Positions 18,393 to 27,257 of a stretch of 64,000 nt of DNA are shown piece after piece. This stretch comes from Oxynema aestuarii AP17. GTDB lineage: Bacteria > Cyanobacteriota > Cyanobacteriia > Cyanobacteriales > Laspinemataceae. The stretch lies in NCBI RefSeq assembly GCF_012295525.1, contig NZ_CP051167.1:558001-622000 (forward strand), written 5' to 3'. The translations under genes were made by a program, and so were the position numbers. The notes beneath the pieces were generated by a model that was given only the letters and a program-made list of their open reading frames with translations, made no database searches and was not told the origin of the DNA. Position 1 is the stretch's first letter. Each line of letters starts with the position of its first letter.

Positions 18393-20516
18393 CTATTTCC
18401 TGCCCCACACTTTCAAGGTTCCATCAGCACTCCCACTGGCGATAATTTGGGAAGTTCGCGGACTGAATGCCACGGCGTTGACCCAGTTGGAATGCCCGGT
18501 TAGGGTTCGCAGGACTTTCCCGGTGTAGAGATTCCACAATTGGATCGTTTTGTCGGAACTACCCGAGGCGAGGTGATAGGCGTAGGGGCTAAAGGCGACG
18601 GTATTCACTGCATCGGCGTGTTTGTCGAGGCTGACCAGCAGTTTGCCGTTGTGCAGGTTCCACAGTTTGACTGTGGCATCTTCGCTACCACTGGCGAGGA
18701 GGCGCCCGTCGGCGCTGATGGCGAGGGACATTACCGGGGCTTCGTGGGCGTCGAGGGTGGTCAGTTCTTCTCCGGTGTGGAGTTTCCAGAGTTTGATTTT
18801 GCCGTCTTCGCTGCCACTGGCGAGGGTGTTGCCGTCGGGGGAGAGGGCCAAACACATGACGGCTTCGCGATGCCCTTCTAAGGTGCGAATGACGGTTCCG
18901 CGATCGCGATCCCACACTTTGATCGTTTCGTCGGCGCTACAACTGACCAGCAAAGGGGCGGTAGGACTGAACAGGACCTCATCGACGCGGTAGGAATGTC
19001 CGGTGAGGGTTCGGATGGCTTCCCCGGTGTTGAGATTCCAGAGGATAATGGTTTCGTCGCCACTGGCGCTGGCGAGGAGGGGGGCGTCGGGACTGAAAGC
19101 GACGGACCAGACGCCATCGGTATGTCCGCGCAGGACGAGTTTGAGGTCCCCTTGATAGAGGTTCCACAGTTTGATCAGTCCGTCTTCGCTACCACTGGCG
19201 AGGAGTTGTCCGTCCGGACCGATCGCGATCGCCTCGACCCAGCTAGACTGTCCGGTGAGCGATCGCAGTTCTTCGCCACTATGGAGATTCCAGCGTTTGC
19301 GTTGTTCAAATTCGCCCCCTCCGGCAATCACTTGACCGTCGGGACTGAAAATCACCGAGTTGACCCATTCGGAATCTCGGCCTAAATTTTGGCATTCTTC
19401 CCCGGTTTCCAGGTTCCAAATCTTGATACTGCGATCGCTGCTGCCACTGACGATAAAATGGCCGTCGGGGGTAATCGCCAGGGAGTTGACCCAATCGGTA
19501 TGTCCGCGCAAGGTTTGCCGAACTTTGCCCGTGGCGAGGGTCCAGATATTGACAATTTCATCGGCGCCCGCACTGACGAGGGTTTTGCCATCTGGGGTAA
19601 AGGCGATCGCGTTGACCGCTTCGCGATGTCCCTGGAGGTTGAAACAACGCTGGCCCGTAGCCACTTCCCACACGGCGATCGTTTTATCTTCGCTGCTGCT
19701 GGCGATAAATTTGCCATTGGGACTGAAGGCGACGCAATACACCCAATCGTGATGTCCGCAGAAGGTCGCGATCTCCTCTCCGGTCTCGACCTCCCAGAGT
19801 TTGACGGTGATGTCACCGCCACTGGCGAGGCGTTTGCCGTCGGGAGAAAAGGCGATGGAGTAAACCCAATCGTGATGTCCTTCTAAGGTTTTTAAAGCTT
19901 CCCCGGTTTCGACATTCCAAATCGCGATCGTGTTGTCTTTACTCCCACTGGCGAGGAGTTGACTGTCGGGAGAAAAAGCGACGGAGGTGACCCAACGATT
20001 ATGTCCTTCGAGGGTACGGACTTCTTGGGCCGTGGCGGCATTCCAAATTTTAATGGTTTGGTCGCCACTGGCACTGGCCAACCATTTACCATCGGGAGAG
20101 AAGGCGACGGCATCGATCCAATCTTTATGTCCGCCGAGCAGCGATCGCGGCGAACCCGAGTTAAGATTCCACAGAGTGATGGTATTGTCGTTGCTGCCAC
20201 TGGCGAGGGTTTTGCCGTCCGGGGCGATCGCCACGCTATAAATCCGGCTGGAATGTCCGCCGAGGGTTCGCAGGCATTTAAAAGCACGATAGGGATTGTA
20301 CTGCCGTAATGCTTGCTTGGCTTCCGGTTCTTCTCGGGTTTGCAGCAAGCGATAGGCCACCCGTTGCACTCGTTCGGATTTGTCGTTTAACGCTTCGACG
20401 ACGAGCGCTATCCCCGCTTCTCCCTGGTTTAATGCGTTTTTCAGTGTGGCAATACGGGACTTGATCTCCCCGACCATTCCGTCATTCTCTCCCGGTTGAT
20501 GTGGATCGTTTGCCAT
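18393..20516 (-). CDS. WD40-repeat protein with HEAT-like N-terminus
   Basis: A protein of 707 residues. The first 75 residues are helical and HEAT-like (ALNDKSERVQRVAYRLLQTREE). From about residue 82 there are 15 WD40 repeats by my count, each with a [GD]H dipeptide or variant, FSPDG, LASGS and a closing LW/IW (for example LEGHHDWVYSIAFSPDGKRL). Fifteen is more than two standard seven-bladed propellers. Repeat 8 is the most divergent (GGGEFEQRKRWNL). It has no signal peptide, kinase or caspase domain, so it is presumably a cytosolic scaffold. The HEAT-like head plus WD40 plan is common in cyanobacterial proteins of unknown role. It converges on the pentapeptide gene. Confidence 0.85.
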   Translation of the reverse strand: MANDPHQPGENDGMVGEIKSRIATLKNALNQGEAGIALVVEALNDKSERVQRVAYRLLQTREEPEAKQALRQYNPYRAFKCLRTLGGHSSRIYSVAIAPDGKTLASGSNDNTITLWNLNSGSPRSLLGGHKDWIDAVAFSPDGKWLASASGDQTIKIWNAATAQEVRTLEGHNRWVTSVAFSPDSQLLASGSKDNTIAIWNVETGEALKTLEGHHDWVYSIAFSPDGKRLASGGDITVKLWEVETGEEIATFCGHHDWVYCVAFSPNGKFIASSSEDKTIAVWEVATGQRCFNLQGHREAVNAIAFTPDGKTLVSAGADEIVNIWTLATGKVRQTLRGHTDWVNSLAITPDGHFIVSGSSDRSIKIWNLETGEECQNLGRDSEWVNSVIFSPDGQVIAGGGEFEQRKRWNLHSGEELRSLTGQSSWVEAIAIGPDGQLLASGSEDGLIKLWNLYQGDLKLVLRGHTDGVWSVAFSPDAPLLASASGDETIILWNLNTGEAIRTLTGHSYRVDEVLFSPTAPLLVSCSADETIKVWDRDRGTVIRTLEGHREAVMCLALSPDGNTLASGSEDGKIKLWKLHTGEELTTLDAHEAPVMSLAISADGRLLASGSEDATVKLWNLHNGKLLVSLDKHADAVNTVAFSPYAYHLASGSSDKTIQLWNLYTGKVLRTLTGHSNWVNAVAFSPRTSQIIASGSADGTLKVWGRK

Positions 20517-20879
20517 TATTGCACCTTGACTACTGCAACATTGACGAAAATCAGAACTTCTCGAATTTTTGAGGACGGGGCGATCGCCGTTCCCGAGTGC
20601 GATCGTGGGCGCGCATTCTCAGACGACTGACGGTTTGTACCGAAGATCCTTAACAGGTCTGCATCGAAGCCACCACAGCCGTCAACACAGCAGATCTGTC
20701 GAAATTTACAGCTCGACTTTACCGAGACCTCGAATCCGACGGATAGACTCCAACATTCATCATACCCATTTTCCCATTTTCAGATCCTCTCCGTGCCCCC
20801 ACTGACTCTCGATCCGCTAAAATGTTGTCGGAGATCGCGATCCTCAAGTTCGTAACAAGTTCTCGGCGCCGATCTTGCC
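20517..20879. other. Intergenic region between WD40 gene and tnpB element
   Basis: Nothing coding recognised. It holds the promoter region of the WD40 gene near 20520-20620. I looked here for the missing 5' half of the peroxiredoxin gene found on the far side of the tnpB element, and it is not present. Confidence 0.4.
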
Positions 20880-21018
20880 CGCACTAGAGGCTTTACCAAA
20901 GATCCTGGGTTGATGAACGAACAATCCCCTCGCCTTTAGGCAGGGCAGTGTCAAACTCTCAATTTTCAAACGACTACCGATGACTCTCCAAACAGGCGAT
21001 CGCGCTCCCGACTTCAGT
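20880..21018 (-). other. Right end of the tnpB element and candidate omega-RNA region
   Basis: Directly after the tnpB stop, read on the minus strand, lies an imperfect hairpin at 20927-20945 with the core GCCTAAAGGC. Such subterminal hairpins mark the right end of IS200/IS605 elements. In characterised systems the guide omega-RNA covers the tnpB 3' end and this right end. The exact boundary and guide start are not determinable by eye. Confidence 0.35.
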
Positions 21019-22143
21019 TTAGGCGACGGCGAAGGTAATCTTGTTATTTCTGATATTGATTGCTGCATTGATGTCCCTGTCGTGCCTCTCTGAGCAATAA
21101 GGACACACAAATGAGCGAATCGAGAGATCCATCTTTTCTAGCGGTAACAGGGTGTTTGAGCAAAGGTGCGAGCTGGGGAAGAATCGCCCAACCTCCAGAT
21201 ATACCTTCCCTTCAAACTCTGCCTTGTATTTGAGCAGGGTACAGAATTGCCCCCAGCCGACATCGCTTATCGCTTTGGCTAGGTTGTGATTCTTGACCAT
21301 GTTTATCCCCCCTTTAGTTCCCCCCTTATTAAGGGGGGTTAGGGGGGATTCCACCACAATCACTTGGTTTTCGTTGACTATCTTGCGGGATAGCTTGTGG
21401 AGAAAATCCGCTCGAGTGTTGGCAATTTTGGCGTGAACTTTAGCAACTTTGATTCGTGCTTTGTTTCGGTTCTGACTGCCTTTCTTTTTTCTAGACAACT
21501 TACGCTGCTTACGCTTCAGGTTCCGTTCATGCTTTTTGAGATGGCGAGGATTGACAAATTTTGAACCATCGGATGTAATAGCAAAGTTAGTCAATCCCAA
21601 ATCAATCCCAATCGCCTTACCATCACTGGAAGGATCGGGCTTTTCTGTGCCATCTTCTATCAGTAGCGAGGCAAAGTATTTTCCGTCTGGCATCTTCGAC
21701 ACTGTAACTGTTTTTAGTTGTCCTTCAATCGGTCCGTGAATCTTTGCTGCAACCGTTCCCAGCAAGCCAGGAAACTTGATTGCCGACTCAGAAATCACTT
21801 TGACGTTTTGGGGAAACTGAACAGACTGGCGACGATGCTTTGATTTGAAATTGGGATATTTTGCTCTACCCTCAAAGAAGTTCTGAAACCCTTGAGACAG
21901 ATTAAGTACCGACTGTTGTAAGCATTGTGAATAGCACTCTTTCAGCCATTCATACTCTGCTTTTAGCGTAGGAATCTGTTTCTTCATGGTCAAGGCAGAA
22001 ATTCCCTTGCCTGTCGTCTTGTACGTTTCCGTCATGACATACAGGCAATGATTCCACAGCCATCGTGTACAGCCAAAATGCTTGGCTAGTGTGACGGACT
22101 GCTCATCGGTAGGGTAAATTCTGACCTTGATTGCTTTCAACAT
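21019..22143 (-). CDS. tnpB: IS200/IS605-family TnpB, RNA-guided nuclease, altered
   Basis: A protein of 374 residues. TnpB is the omega-RNA-guided DNA endonuclease ancestral to Cas12 and helps keep the transposon at its site. Visible parts: an N-terminal helix-turn-helix-like region, a positively charged bridge (RKQRKLSRKKKGSQNRNKAR), and the RuvC triad D181 (IGIDLGL), E265 (VIVVE) and D357 (HDRDINAA). Two oddities. Residues 266-280 are encoded by a C/G-tract palindromic repeat inserted in frame directly after E265. The zinc ribbon has lost one cysteine: CxxC at 328-331 reads CSNT, while C347 and C350 remain. No tnpA is adjacent. It is probably transcribed, but activity is doubtful. The ATG at 22141-22143 begins the typical MLKAIKVRIYPT. 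Confidence 0.88.
   Translation of the reverse strand: MLKAIKVRIYPTDEQSVTLAKHFGCTRWLWNHCLYVMTETYKTTGKGISALTMKKQIPTLKAEYEWLKECYSQCLQQSVLNLSQGFQNFFEGRAKYPNFKSKHRRQSVQFPQNVKVISESAIKFPGLLGTVAAKIHGPIEGQLKTVTVSKMPDGKYFASLLIEDGTEKPDPSSDGKAIGIDLGLTNFAITSDGSKFVNPRHLKKHERNLKRKQRKLSRKKKGSQNRNKARIKVAKVHAKIANTRADFLHKLSRKIVNENQVIVVESPLTPLNKGGTKGGINMVKNHNLAKAISDVGWGQFCTLLKYKAEFEGKVYLEVGRFFPSSHLCSNTLLPLEKMDLSIRSFVCPYCSERHDRDINAAINIRNNKITFAVA
21305..21350. repeat. C/G-tract palindromic repeat inside tnpB (copy 1)
   Basis: An arrangement ATCCCCCC - CCCCCC - TTATTAA - GGGGGG - GGGGGGAT forms a nested palindrome. It is 46 bp long and encodes SPLTPLNKGGTKGG-like residues in the reverse reading. It is the same type as the repeats at 27531, 49834 and 58519. 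Confidence 0.8.
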
Positions 22144-22313
22144 ACCGCTATTTTAGCATGAACCCAGTAATCTGATAAATACTGGTTGCGTTGCGTAGAC
22201 TATTGCTTGCTTCGGGGGCATCGAACCCCACTCAGCAAGCGCGGCTCTCATCCCGATGCTCCCCTATGCGCTTCGCGCAGGCTTCGCCAACGGGAGAGCG
22301 CGGGGCTTCCCGC

Positions 22314-22544
22314 CTAGTAGCTAAATTTACCCAAAAACACCAACTTCCCTTTCCGTTACTGTGCGACCCCGAGGGCAAAGTCGCCACTCTCTACGGCAGT
22401 TACGGCCCGAAAAAATTTATGGGACGGGAGTTCGTCGGCGTCTACCGTCAGACCTTCGCGATCGCCCCTGACGGAACTCTCGAAAAAATTTACCGCAAAG
22501 TCAAACCCGCCACCCACGCGATCGAACTGTTCGGACTATTGTGA
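22314..22544 (+). pseudogene. 3' remnant of thioredoxin-dependent peroxiredoxin (Bcp/PrxQ)
   Basis: Reading to the stop at 22542-22544 gives the C-terminal half of a Bcp/PrxQ peroxiredoxin: LVAKFTQKHQLPFPLLCDPE, LYGSYGPKKFMGREFVGVYR, TFAIAPDG and IYRKVKPATHA. These enzymes reduce peroxides through an N-terminal peroxidatic cysteine in a TPGCT-like motif. That half (about 75 residues) is absent. The upstream in-frame sequence is a GC-rich palindromic repeat (CGCTTCGCGCAGGCTTCGCC) and the tnpB left flank. The remnant begins within 180 bp of tnpB, so a deletion linked to the element is likely. An intact copy elsewhere in the genome is possible. Confidence 0.8.
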
Positions 22545-22775
22545 GATCGCACGTTTAACAAAAATGGCGATCGCCTCACTTCAATACAGCCCTTGGTATT
22601 CGCGAGACTTTAGGTGACCTATGGGGGTTTCACCCAAACGATGCTGTAAAAAAGAGGGGTGCGGGTTTCGTGTAGATTGGTGGAGGCGATCGCGCCGTTC
22701 GCGCGGCGTCTGCAAAGCAGAATCGCCATTCAACCCGCGCCGACCGTCACCTACGAGATCACCCTCCCTGTATTT

Positions 22776-23231
22776 ATGCGTCGCTTGTGGCAGTTCGTAC
22801 AAACCGTGCTGGGCATCATTTTCCGCCATCCCGTCCTCGGAACCAGCATCATTCCCCGATTACCCGACGGCACGATCGTGTTGGTGCGCCGCCGGGATAA
22901 TGGCAAGTGGGCCCTCCCCGGGGGGATGGTGGATTGGGGCGAAGACATTCCCACCGCCCTCCGGCGCGAATTAGCCGAAGAAACGGGGTTAGAATTGGTC
23001 GAGACGACGCGATTGGTCGGGATCTATTCCTCTCCCGATCGCGACCCGCGCATTCACTCGATCTGCGTGGCGATCGCCGCCGACGTGCGAGGAAAGATGC
23101 AAATTCACGATACGCTAGAAATTATGGATGTCAGGGCATTTGAGCTGACAGACCTCCCCTTGGGACACCTCTCCCACGACCACGAGCAACAACTGCTCGA
23201 CTACCTCAACGGAACCACCCGAGTCGCCTAA
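22776..23231 (+). CDS. Nudix hydrolase
   Basis: A protein of 151 residues from the ATG at 22776. Nudix enzymes hydrolyse nucleoside diphosphates linked to another moiety. The Nudix box is complete: G-x5-E-x7-REL-x-EE-x-GL, seen as GGMVDWGE followed by RRELAEETGLEL. It is preceded by the usual DGTIVLVRRRDNGKWALPGG. The N-terminal MRRLWQFVQTVLGIIFRHP is a short hydrophobic helix that could associate with membranes. An in-frame upstream extension from 22659 is rejected because it reads through a dispersed palindromic repeat around 22690. The substrate cannot be inferred. The gene is followed after about 50 bp by an alpha/beta hydrolase on the same strand, so they may be co-transcribed. Confidence 0.85.
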   Translation: MRRLWQFVQTVLGIIFRHPVLGTSIIPRLPDGTIVLVRRRDNGKWALPGGMVDWGEDIPTALRRELAEETGLELVETTRLVGIYSSPDRDPRIHSICVAIAADVRGKMQIHDTLEIMDVRAFELTDLPLGHLSHDHEQQLLDYLNGTTRVA

Positions 23232-23278
23232 ATCACCTTTGCTGTCCGTCTAACCCGTCGATCGTGCCAGACAATCGG

Positions 23279-24103
23279 ATGTCTCTACCTGTCAGAAATG
23301 CTCGCATCAAACTCTCTCAAGGCCAACTGTTCTGGCGCGAAGTCGGTCAGGAAGGCCCGACCCTGCTGTTTTTACACGGATCCTGGCACGATAGCAGCCA
23401 GTGGGTGCCGATTTTAGAACGCCTCGGCGATCGCTATCACTGTTTCGCCCTCGATTTATTGGGGATTGGCGAGTCGGAACGCCCGGATATCCACTATTCC
23501 ATTACCCTCGAAGCTGAGGCGATCGAGGAATTCCTCGAAGCCCTCAACGAACCTCGGGTGTTCCTCGTCGGTCACTCCTTGGGGGCGTGGGTGGCGGCGA
23601 CCTACGCCTTAAAATACCCCGATCGCCCCTGCGGTTTGCTGCTGCTCTCTCCGGAAGGCGTGGAAGTCGAAAGCTTGCGAAATCGCTGGCGCCGCGAGCG
23701 ATCGCGCCTCAACCTGCTCCGATTTGCCGATCGCCTCTTACAAACCTTGTTCCCCCTCGCCAAACTGCTGCGCGGCGATCGCCGGGTCAGTCGCTGGCGC
23801 CGCCACTTGCAACAGTTGCAAGACCCCTTCGCCGCCTCCCAATTACTCTTTTACCGTCGCGAAGCGGAAATTCAAGCGGAACTGCTCCAAGACCGCCTCA
23901 GTTGGCTGAAAATTCCCCTCACCCTCCTCCACGGCGACGACGATCGCCCGGAGGCGATCGCCCTGTGCAAAACCTACGCCAGTCTCGTTCCCCACGCCGA
24001 ATTACACGCGATCGCCGACGGCGGCGACAACTTACCCGAACGACTCCCGGACTTGCTCGCCCAACGGATCCGCCATTGCGTCGAAACCGTGGAAGAGCGC
24101 TAA
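23279..24103 (+). CDS. Alpha/beta-fold hydrolase
   Basis: A protein of 274 residues. Core features of the fold: the oxyanion region LFLHGSWHDSSQW, the strand ALDLLGIGES, and the nucleophile elbow GHSLGAW with its serine. The acid is probably in LLHGDDDRPEA. The position where the catalytic histidine normally stands, before LPE near the C-terminus (usually G-H-x-L-P), reads GGDNLPE, so the histidine is apparently missing there. Either another His serves or the protein is not a classical hydrolase. A GTG at 23264 is an alternative start. It sits about 50 bp after the Nudix gene and ends 4 bp before the stop of the convergent coaX. Substrate unknown. Confidence 0.8.
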   Translation: MSLPVRNARIKLSQGQLFWREVGQEGPTLLFLHGSWHDSSQWVPILERLGDRYHCFALDLLGIGESERPDIHYSITLEAEAIEEFLEALNEPRVFLVGHSLGAWVAATYALKYPDRPCGLLLLSPEGVEVESLRNRWRRERSRLNLLRFADRLLQTLFPLAKLLRGDRRVSRWRRHLQQLQDPFAASQLLFYRREAEIQAELLQDRLSWLKIPLTLLHGDDDRPEAIALCKTYASLVPHAELHAIADGGDNLPERLPDLLAQRIRHCVETVEER

Positions 24104-24107
24104 TGGC

Positions 24108-24887
24108 TCAGACTTTCCCGGATCGATAAACCTCGCCCATCCCCCATAAAATCAAATCCGGATCGGCGATCGCCCGTTCGCCAATATCCGGGGCGATCGC
24201 CCGCAGATACGCCGCCACCTCCTCACTATTTCCTCCCGTCAGGACGATCGCACTCTCGGGGAACTGACGTCGCCAATCCCGCACGAACTCACAAACTCCC
24301 GCCGTTAACGTATAAACAATTCCACTGCGAATCGCGTCCGCCGTATTCGTCGCCCAGCGTGGCGGCAAGGTCTTCGGAACGGCGATCTCCGGCAGCGCCG
24401 CCGTTTGGCGTGCGAGGGTGCAAAACTGCAAGCCCAACCCGGGCAGGATCGCCCCCCCGACGAAGGCGCGATCGCCGTCGGCGCCACTCAACGTCAGCGC
24501 CGTTCCACTATCGACGGTCAACACGGGCCAACCATAGCGAGTCCCCGCCCCCAACAGGGCTAAAGCGCGATCGATCCCTAACCCGGGATAGAGGTTTTGC
24601 AAGGGCAGATCGGCTATACCGAGGGTGCGCGAATGCGGATAAACTTGCCACCGCCCCTGTTGTTCGGGAACGACCGAGGCGATCGCCAACTCTGGAATCC
24701 CATCGAGATCGCGCGGTTCGACTTCCCCCCCGGACGGCCACAATTTCCCCTCTTGCCACCCCCGAATCACTTCGGTAACGCGATCGTCCCCTAAATAACC
24801 ACTGTTCCAAGTGATTTCCAGGGAATTCTCGCACCACAAACCCCAGTGCAATCGCGAATTGCCGATCGATAAACTTAACCACCACAT
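24108..24887 (-). CDS. coaX: Type III pantothenate kinase
   Basis: A protein of 259 residues. CoaX phosphorylates pantothenate, the first step of coenzyme A synthesis, and belongs to the ASKHA fold. The recognisable motifs are the N-terminal IGNSRLHWGLW (phosphate-binding loop), YPGLGIDRALALLGA, TVDSGTALTL (substrate-binding Asp), GGAILPGL and VLTGGNSEEV. The first motif usually has D-x-G-N; here it is S-I-G-N, as I recall is common in cyanobacterial members. The length is normal. The gene converges on the alpha/beta hydrolase and diverges from the histidine kinase, with about 310 bp between them. Confidence 0.88.
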   Translation of the reverse strand: MWWLSLSIGNSRLHWGLWCENSLEITWNSGYLGDDRVTEVIRGWQEGKLWPSGGEVEPRDLDGIPELAIASVVPEQQGRWQVYPHSRTLGIADLPLQNLYPGLGIDRALALLGAGTRYGWPVLTVDSGTALTLSGADGDRAFVGGAILPGLGLQFCTLARQTAALPEIAVPKTLPPRWATNTADAIRSGIVYTLTAGVCEFVRDWRRQFPESAIVLTGGNSEEVAAYLRAIAPDIGERAIADPDLILWGMGEVYRSGKV

Positions 24888-25199
24888 CAGGATTGAAAAT
24901 TGCTATTTTACCTGTTTGAATTTTTAGCTGAAAAAGCAATTGGAAAATCGACGATTTCCGGCGATCGCTCCCTAACCAGCCCTCGGCGTCCCCTTCCCGT
25001 CCCAATTTCGCCCATTTCCCCCCTCGCTCGCCCTCCTCAGTCTCGATCCCTCTCTCCAGTCAGAGTTAACCCGGTTTTCATCTCTGCTTTAAGGAATATA
25101 AAAATATTATAAATTTTTGTTACCATTCTAAACAAAACGACAAGAAGACGGCTGCATCTTTCCCCATTTCCCTATCCCCCTATCTCAGGTGACACGCTT
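24888..25199. promoter_or_regulatory. Divergent promoter region between coaX and the kinase gene
   Basis: No gene. The segment around 25090-25140 is AT-rich (AATATAAAAATATTATAA) and lies about 100 bp before the kinase ATG, so it is the best promoter candidate for that gene. Assigned by position and composition only. Confidence 0.35.
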
Positions 25200-27257
25200 A
25201 TGTTGGTCAAAGTCTATCCCCCCTACTGCACGTTACCCTTTGTCGATGCGCCTGAAGCGTCCGCGATCCCGAGACCCGAGCCGATCGCCGAACCCCGCGA
25301 TCCGGTCGAGAACACCTGCGAAGCGCGAATTCACCAATTGGAACAACAGGTGCGCTTGGGAGAACTGCTCAACGAAATCAACAATGCCGTGCGTAGCACC
25401 TTAGATTTCGATCGCGTCTTGCAAACCGCCTGCACCTTGCTCGCTTCCACCTTAAACTGCTCCCGGGTCAGTATTTTAGTCAACGAAGCCGAACACGAAA
25501 GCGTCTTGATCACGCGCGGCGAATACAAGCAAGACGACTATCCCAGCCAACAGGGATTGAAAGTCCCGATCGACGATAACCCGCACTTACAACAGTTGAT
25601 GCGGCAAAACGAACCCCTCGCCGTTACCCGCTTCGACCAATTTCCCGGTATGAGTGCGCAAGTCGCCGCAATGGTCGAAGGTCTCGGGATCAAGTCGATG
25701 CTGGCGATCGCCACACGCTATCAAGGAGAAGTCAACGGCATTCTCGGGATTCATCAATGCGATCGCTATCGAGAATGGACCGAGTGGGAATGTCAACTCT
25801 TAGAAGGGGTCGCCTCCCAACTGGCGATCGCCATCAACCAAGCGCGTCTCTACAGCGCCACCCGCGCCGCCGCCGAACGGGAATCCTTACTGCGTCTGGT
25901 CACCGACCAAATTCGCAGCACCCTCGACCTGCAAACCATTTTAAAAACTGCCGTGCGCGGGGTTAGAGAACTGCTCGCGACCGATCGCGTCGTCATTTAC
26001 CAATTTACACAAGACTGGCAGGGGGAAATCGTCGTCGAAGATCTCGCCGTTCCTTGGCCGTCCATTTTGGGACAGGAGATCGGCGACAATTGTTTTAAAG
26101 CGGAATATGGACAACGGTATCAAAACGGTCGTGTTCGGGCGATCGACGACATCCACACCGCCGGGTTAGACCCCTGTCACGTCAACTTTTTAGCCCAACT
26201 CAACGTTAAAGCTAACGCGATCGTGCCGATCGCGATCGCCGATCGCTTGTGGGGTTTGTTAATCGCCCACCAATGCGACAACCCCCGCCGATGGCAAGAC
26301 CACGAAATCGACTTGCTCCAACAACTCGGCGATCGTCTCGCGATCGCGATCGGACAAGCCGAACTGTACGCCCAAGTGCGCGAAAGTGCGGATCGCTACC
26401 AGGCCCAAACCGAACAACTGCAAGCGACTTTAGAGGAACTGCAAACGACCCAACAACAACTCCTCCAAAGCGAAAAACTCTCCAGTTTGGGGCAGATGGT
26501 CGCCGGAATCGCCCACGAAATTAATAACGCCAATAACTTCATTCACGCCAACGTCCCCCACGCGCGCGACTACGCCCAAAGTCTCGAACGGGGCTTGCAA
26601 CGTTACGCTACCCTCATTGACGCCCCGGAGGCGATCGCCGCCATCGACAGCGAACTCGACCTCGATTATATCCGGGAGGACTTCTCTAAAATTCTCGCCT
26701 CCATGAGTCAGGGAAGCGAGCGCATTCGTTCGATTATCCTCACCCTGCGTAACTTTGCCCATCTCGACGAAGCCGAATATAAGTTGACCGACGTTAACGA
26801 AGGTTTGGAAACGACGTTAACCATGCTCCAACATCGTTTGACTCCGGCGATCGCCATTCACAAAGACTTGGCCGCTTTACCGAAAATTTACGGCTTTCCC
26901 GGTCAACTCAATCAAGTCTTTTTTAACTTATTGGCGAACGCGATCGACGCGATCGAAACTCAAAAAACACCCGGTCAATTAACACTCACTTCTCGACAGC
27001 TCGATCGCGAGACCATCGCAATTTCCATTGGCGATAATGGACCGGGAATCGCTCCGGAGATTCAAAAGCAGATCTTCGATCCATTTTTTACGACCAAACC
27101 CGTCGGAAAGGGAACGGGTCTGGGACTGTCTTTGTGTTACCAAGCCGTGGTTAAAGGTCACGGCGGGCGGATTCACTGCGATAGCGAACCGGGACGGGGA
27201 ACGACATTTACAATCGAACTGCCCGTGCGCTTAGAGACAGTCCAACCGAGGGGATAA
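25200..27257 (+). CDS. GAF-GAF histidine kinase, likely cyanobacteriochrome
   Basis: A soluble protein of 685 residues. GAF1 spans about 55-215. GAF2 (about 230-392) carries two cysteines at diagnostic places: C298 in GDNCF, which fits the DXCF motif, and C326 in DPCHVNFL, which fits the chromophore-binding Cys-His of cyanobacteriochromes. The following NVKANAIVPI and WGLLIAHQC are also typical. A coiled coil (about 395-430) leads to the kinase: H439 in GIAHEINNANNFI, the N-box in NLLANAIDAIE, and the G/F boxes in DNGPGIAP, DPFFTTKP and GTGLGLSLC. It should autophosphorylate H439 and pass phosphate to an unlinked regulator, perhaps under light control. Bilin binding is an inference. Confidence 0.85.
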   Translation: MLVKVYPPYCTLPFVDAPEASAIPRPEPIAEPRDPVENTCEARIHQLEQQVRLGELLNEINNAVRSTLDFDRVLQTACTLLASTLNCSRVSILVNEAEHESVLITRGEYKQDDYPSQQGLKVPIDDNPHLQQLMRQNEPLAVTRFDQFPGMSAQVAAMVEGLGIKSMLAIATRYQGEVNGILGIHQCDRYREWTEWECQLLEGVASQLAIAINQARLYSATRAAAERESLLRLVTDQIRSTLDLQTILKTAVRGVRELLATDRVVIYQFTQDWQGEIVVEDLAVPWPSILGQEIGDNCFKAEYGQRYQNGRVRAIDDIHTAGLDPCHVNFLAQLNVKANAIVPIAIADRLWGLLIAHQCDNPRRWQDHEIDLLQQLGDRLAIAIGQAELYAQVRESADRYQAQTEQLQATLEELQTTQQQLLQSEKLSSLGQMVAGIAHEINNANNFIHANVPHARDYAQSLERGLQRYATLIDAPEAIAAIDSELDLDYIREDFSKILASMSQGSERIRSIILTLRNFAHLDEAEYKLTDVNEGLETTLTMLQHRLTPAIAIHKDLAALPKIYGFPGQLNQVFFNLLANAIDAIETQKTPGQLTLTSRQLDRETIAISIGDNGPGIAPEIQKQIFDPFFTTKPVGKGTGLGLSLCYQAVVKGHGGRIHCDSEPGRGTTFTIELPVRLETVQPRG

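Noticed and set aside
20569..20805. A 78-codon plus-strand frame before the tnpB element, tested as the lost 5' half of bcp
   Set aside because: It has no TPGCT motif or other peroxiredoxin feature, and is Arg/Ser/His-rich.
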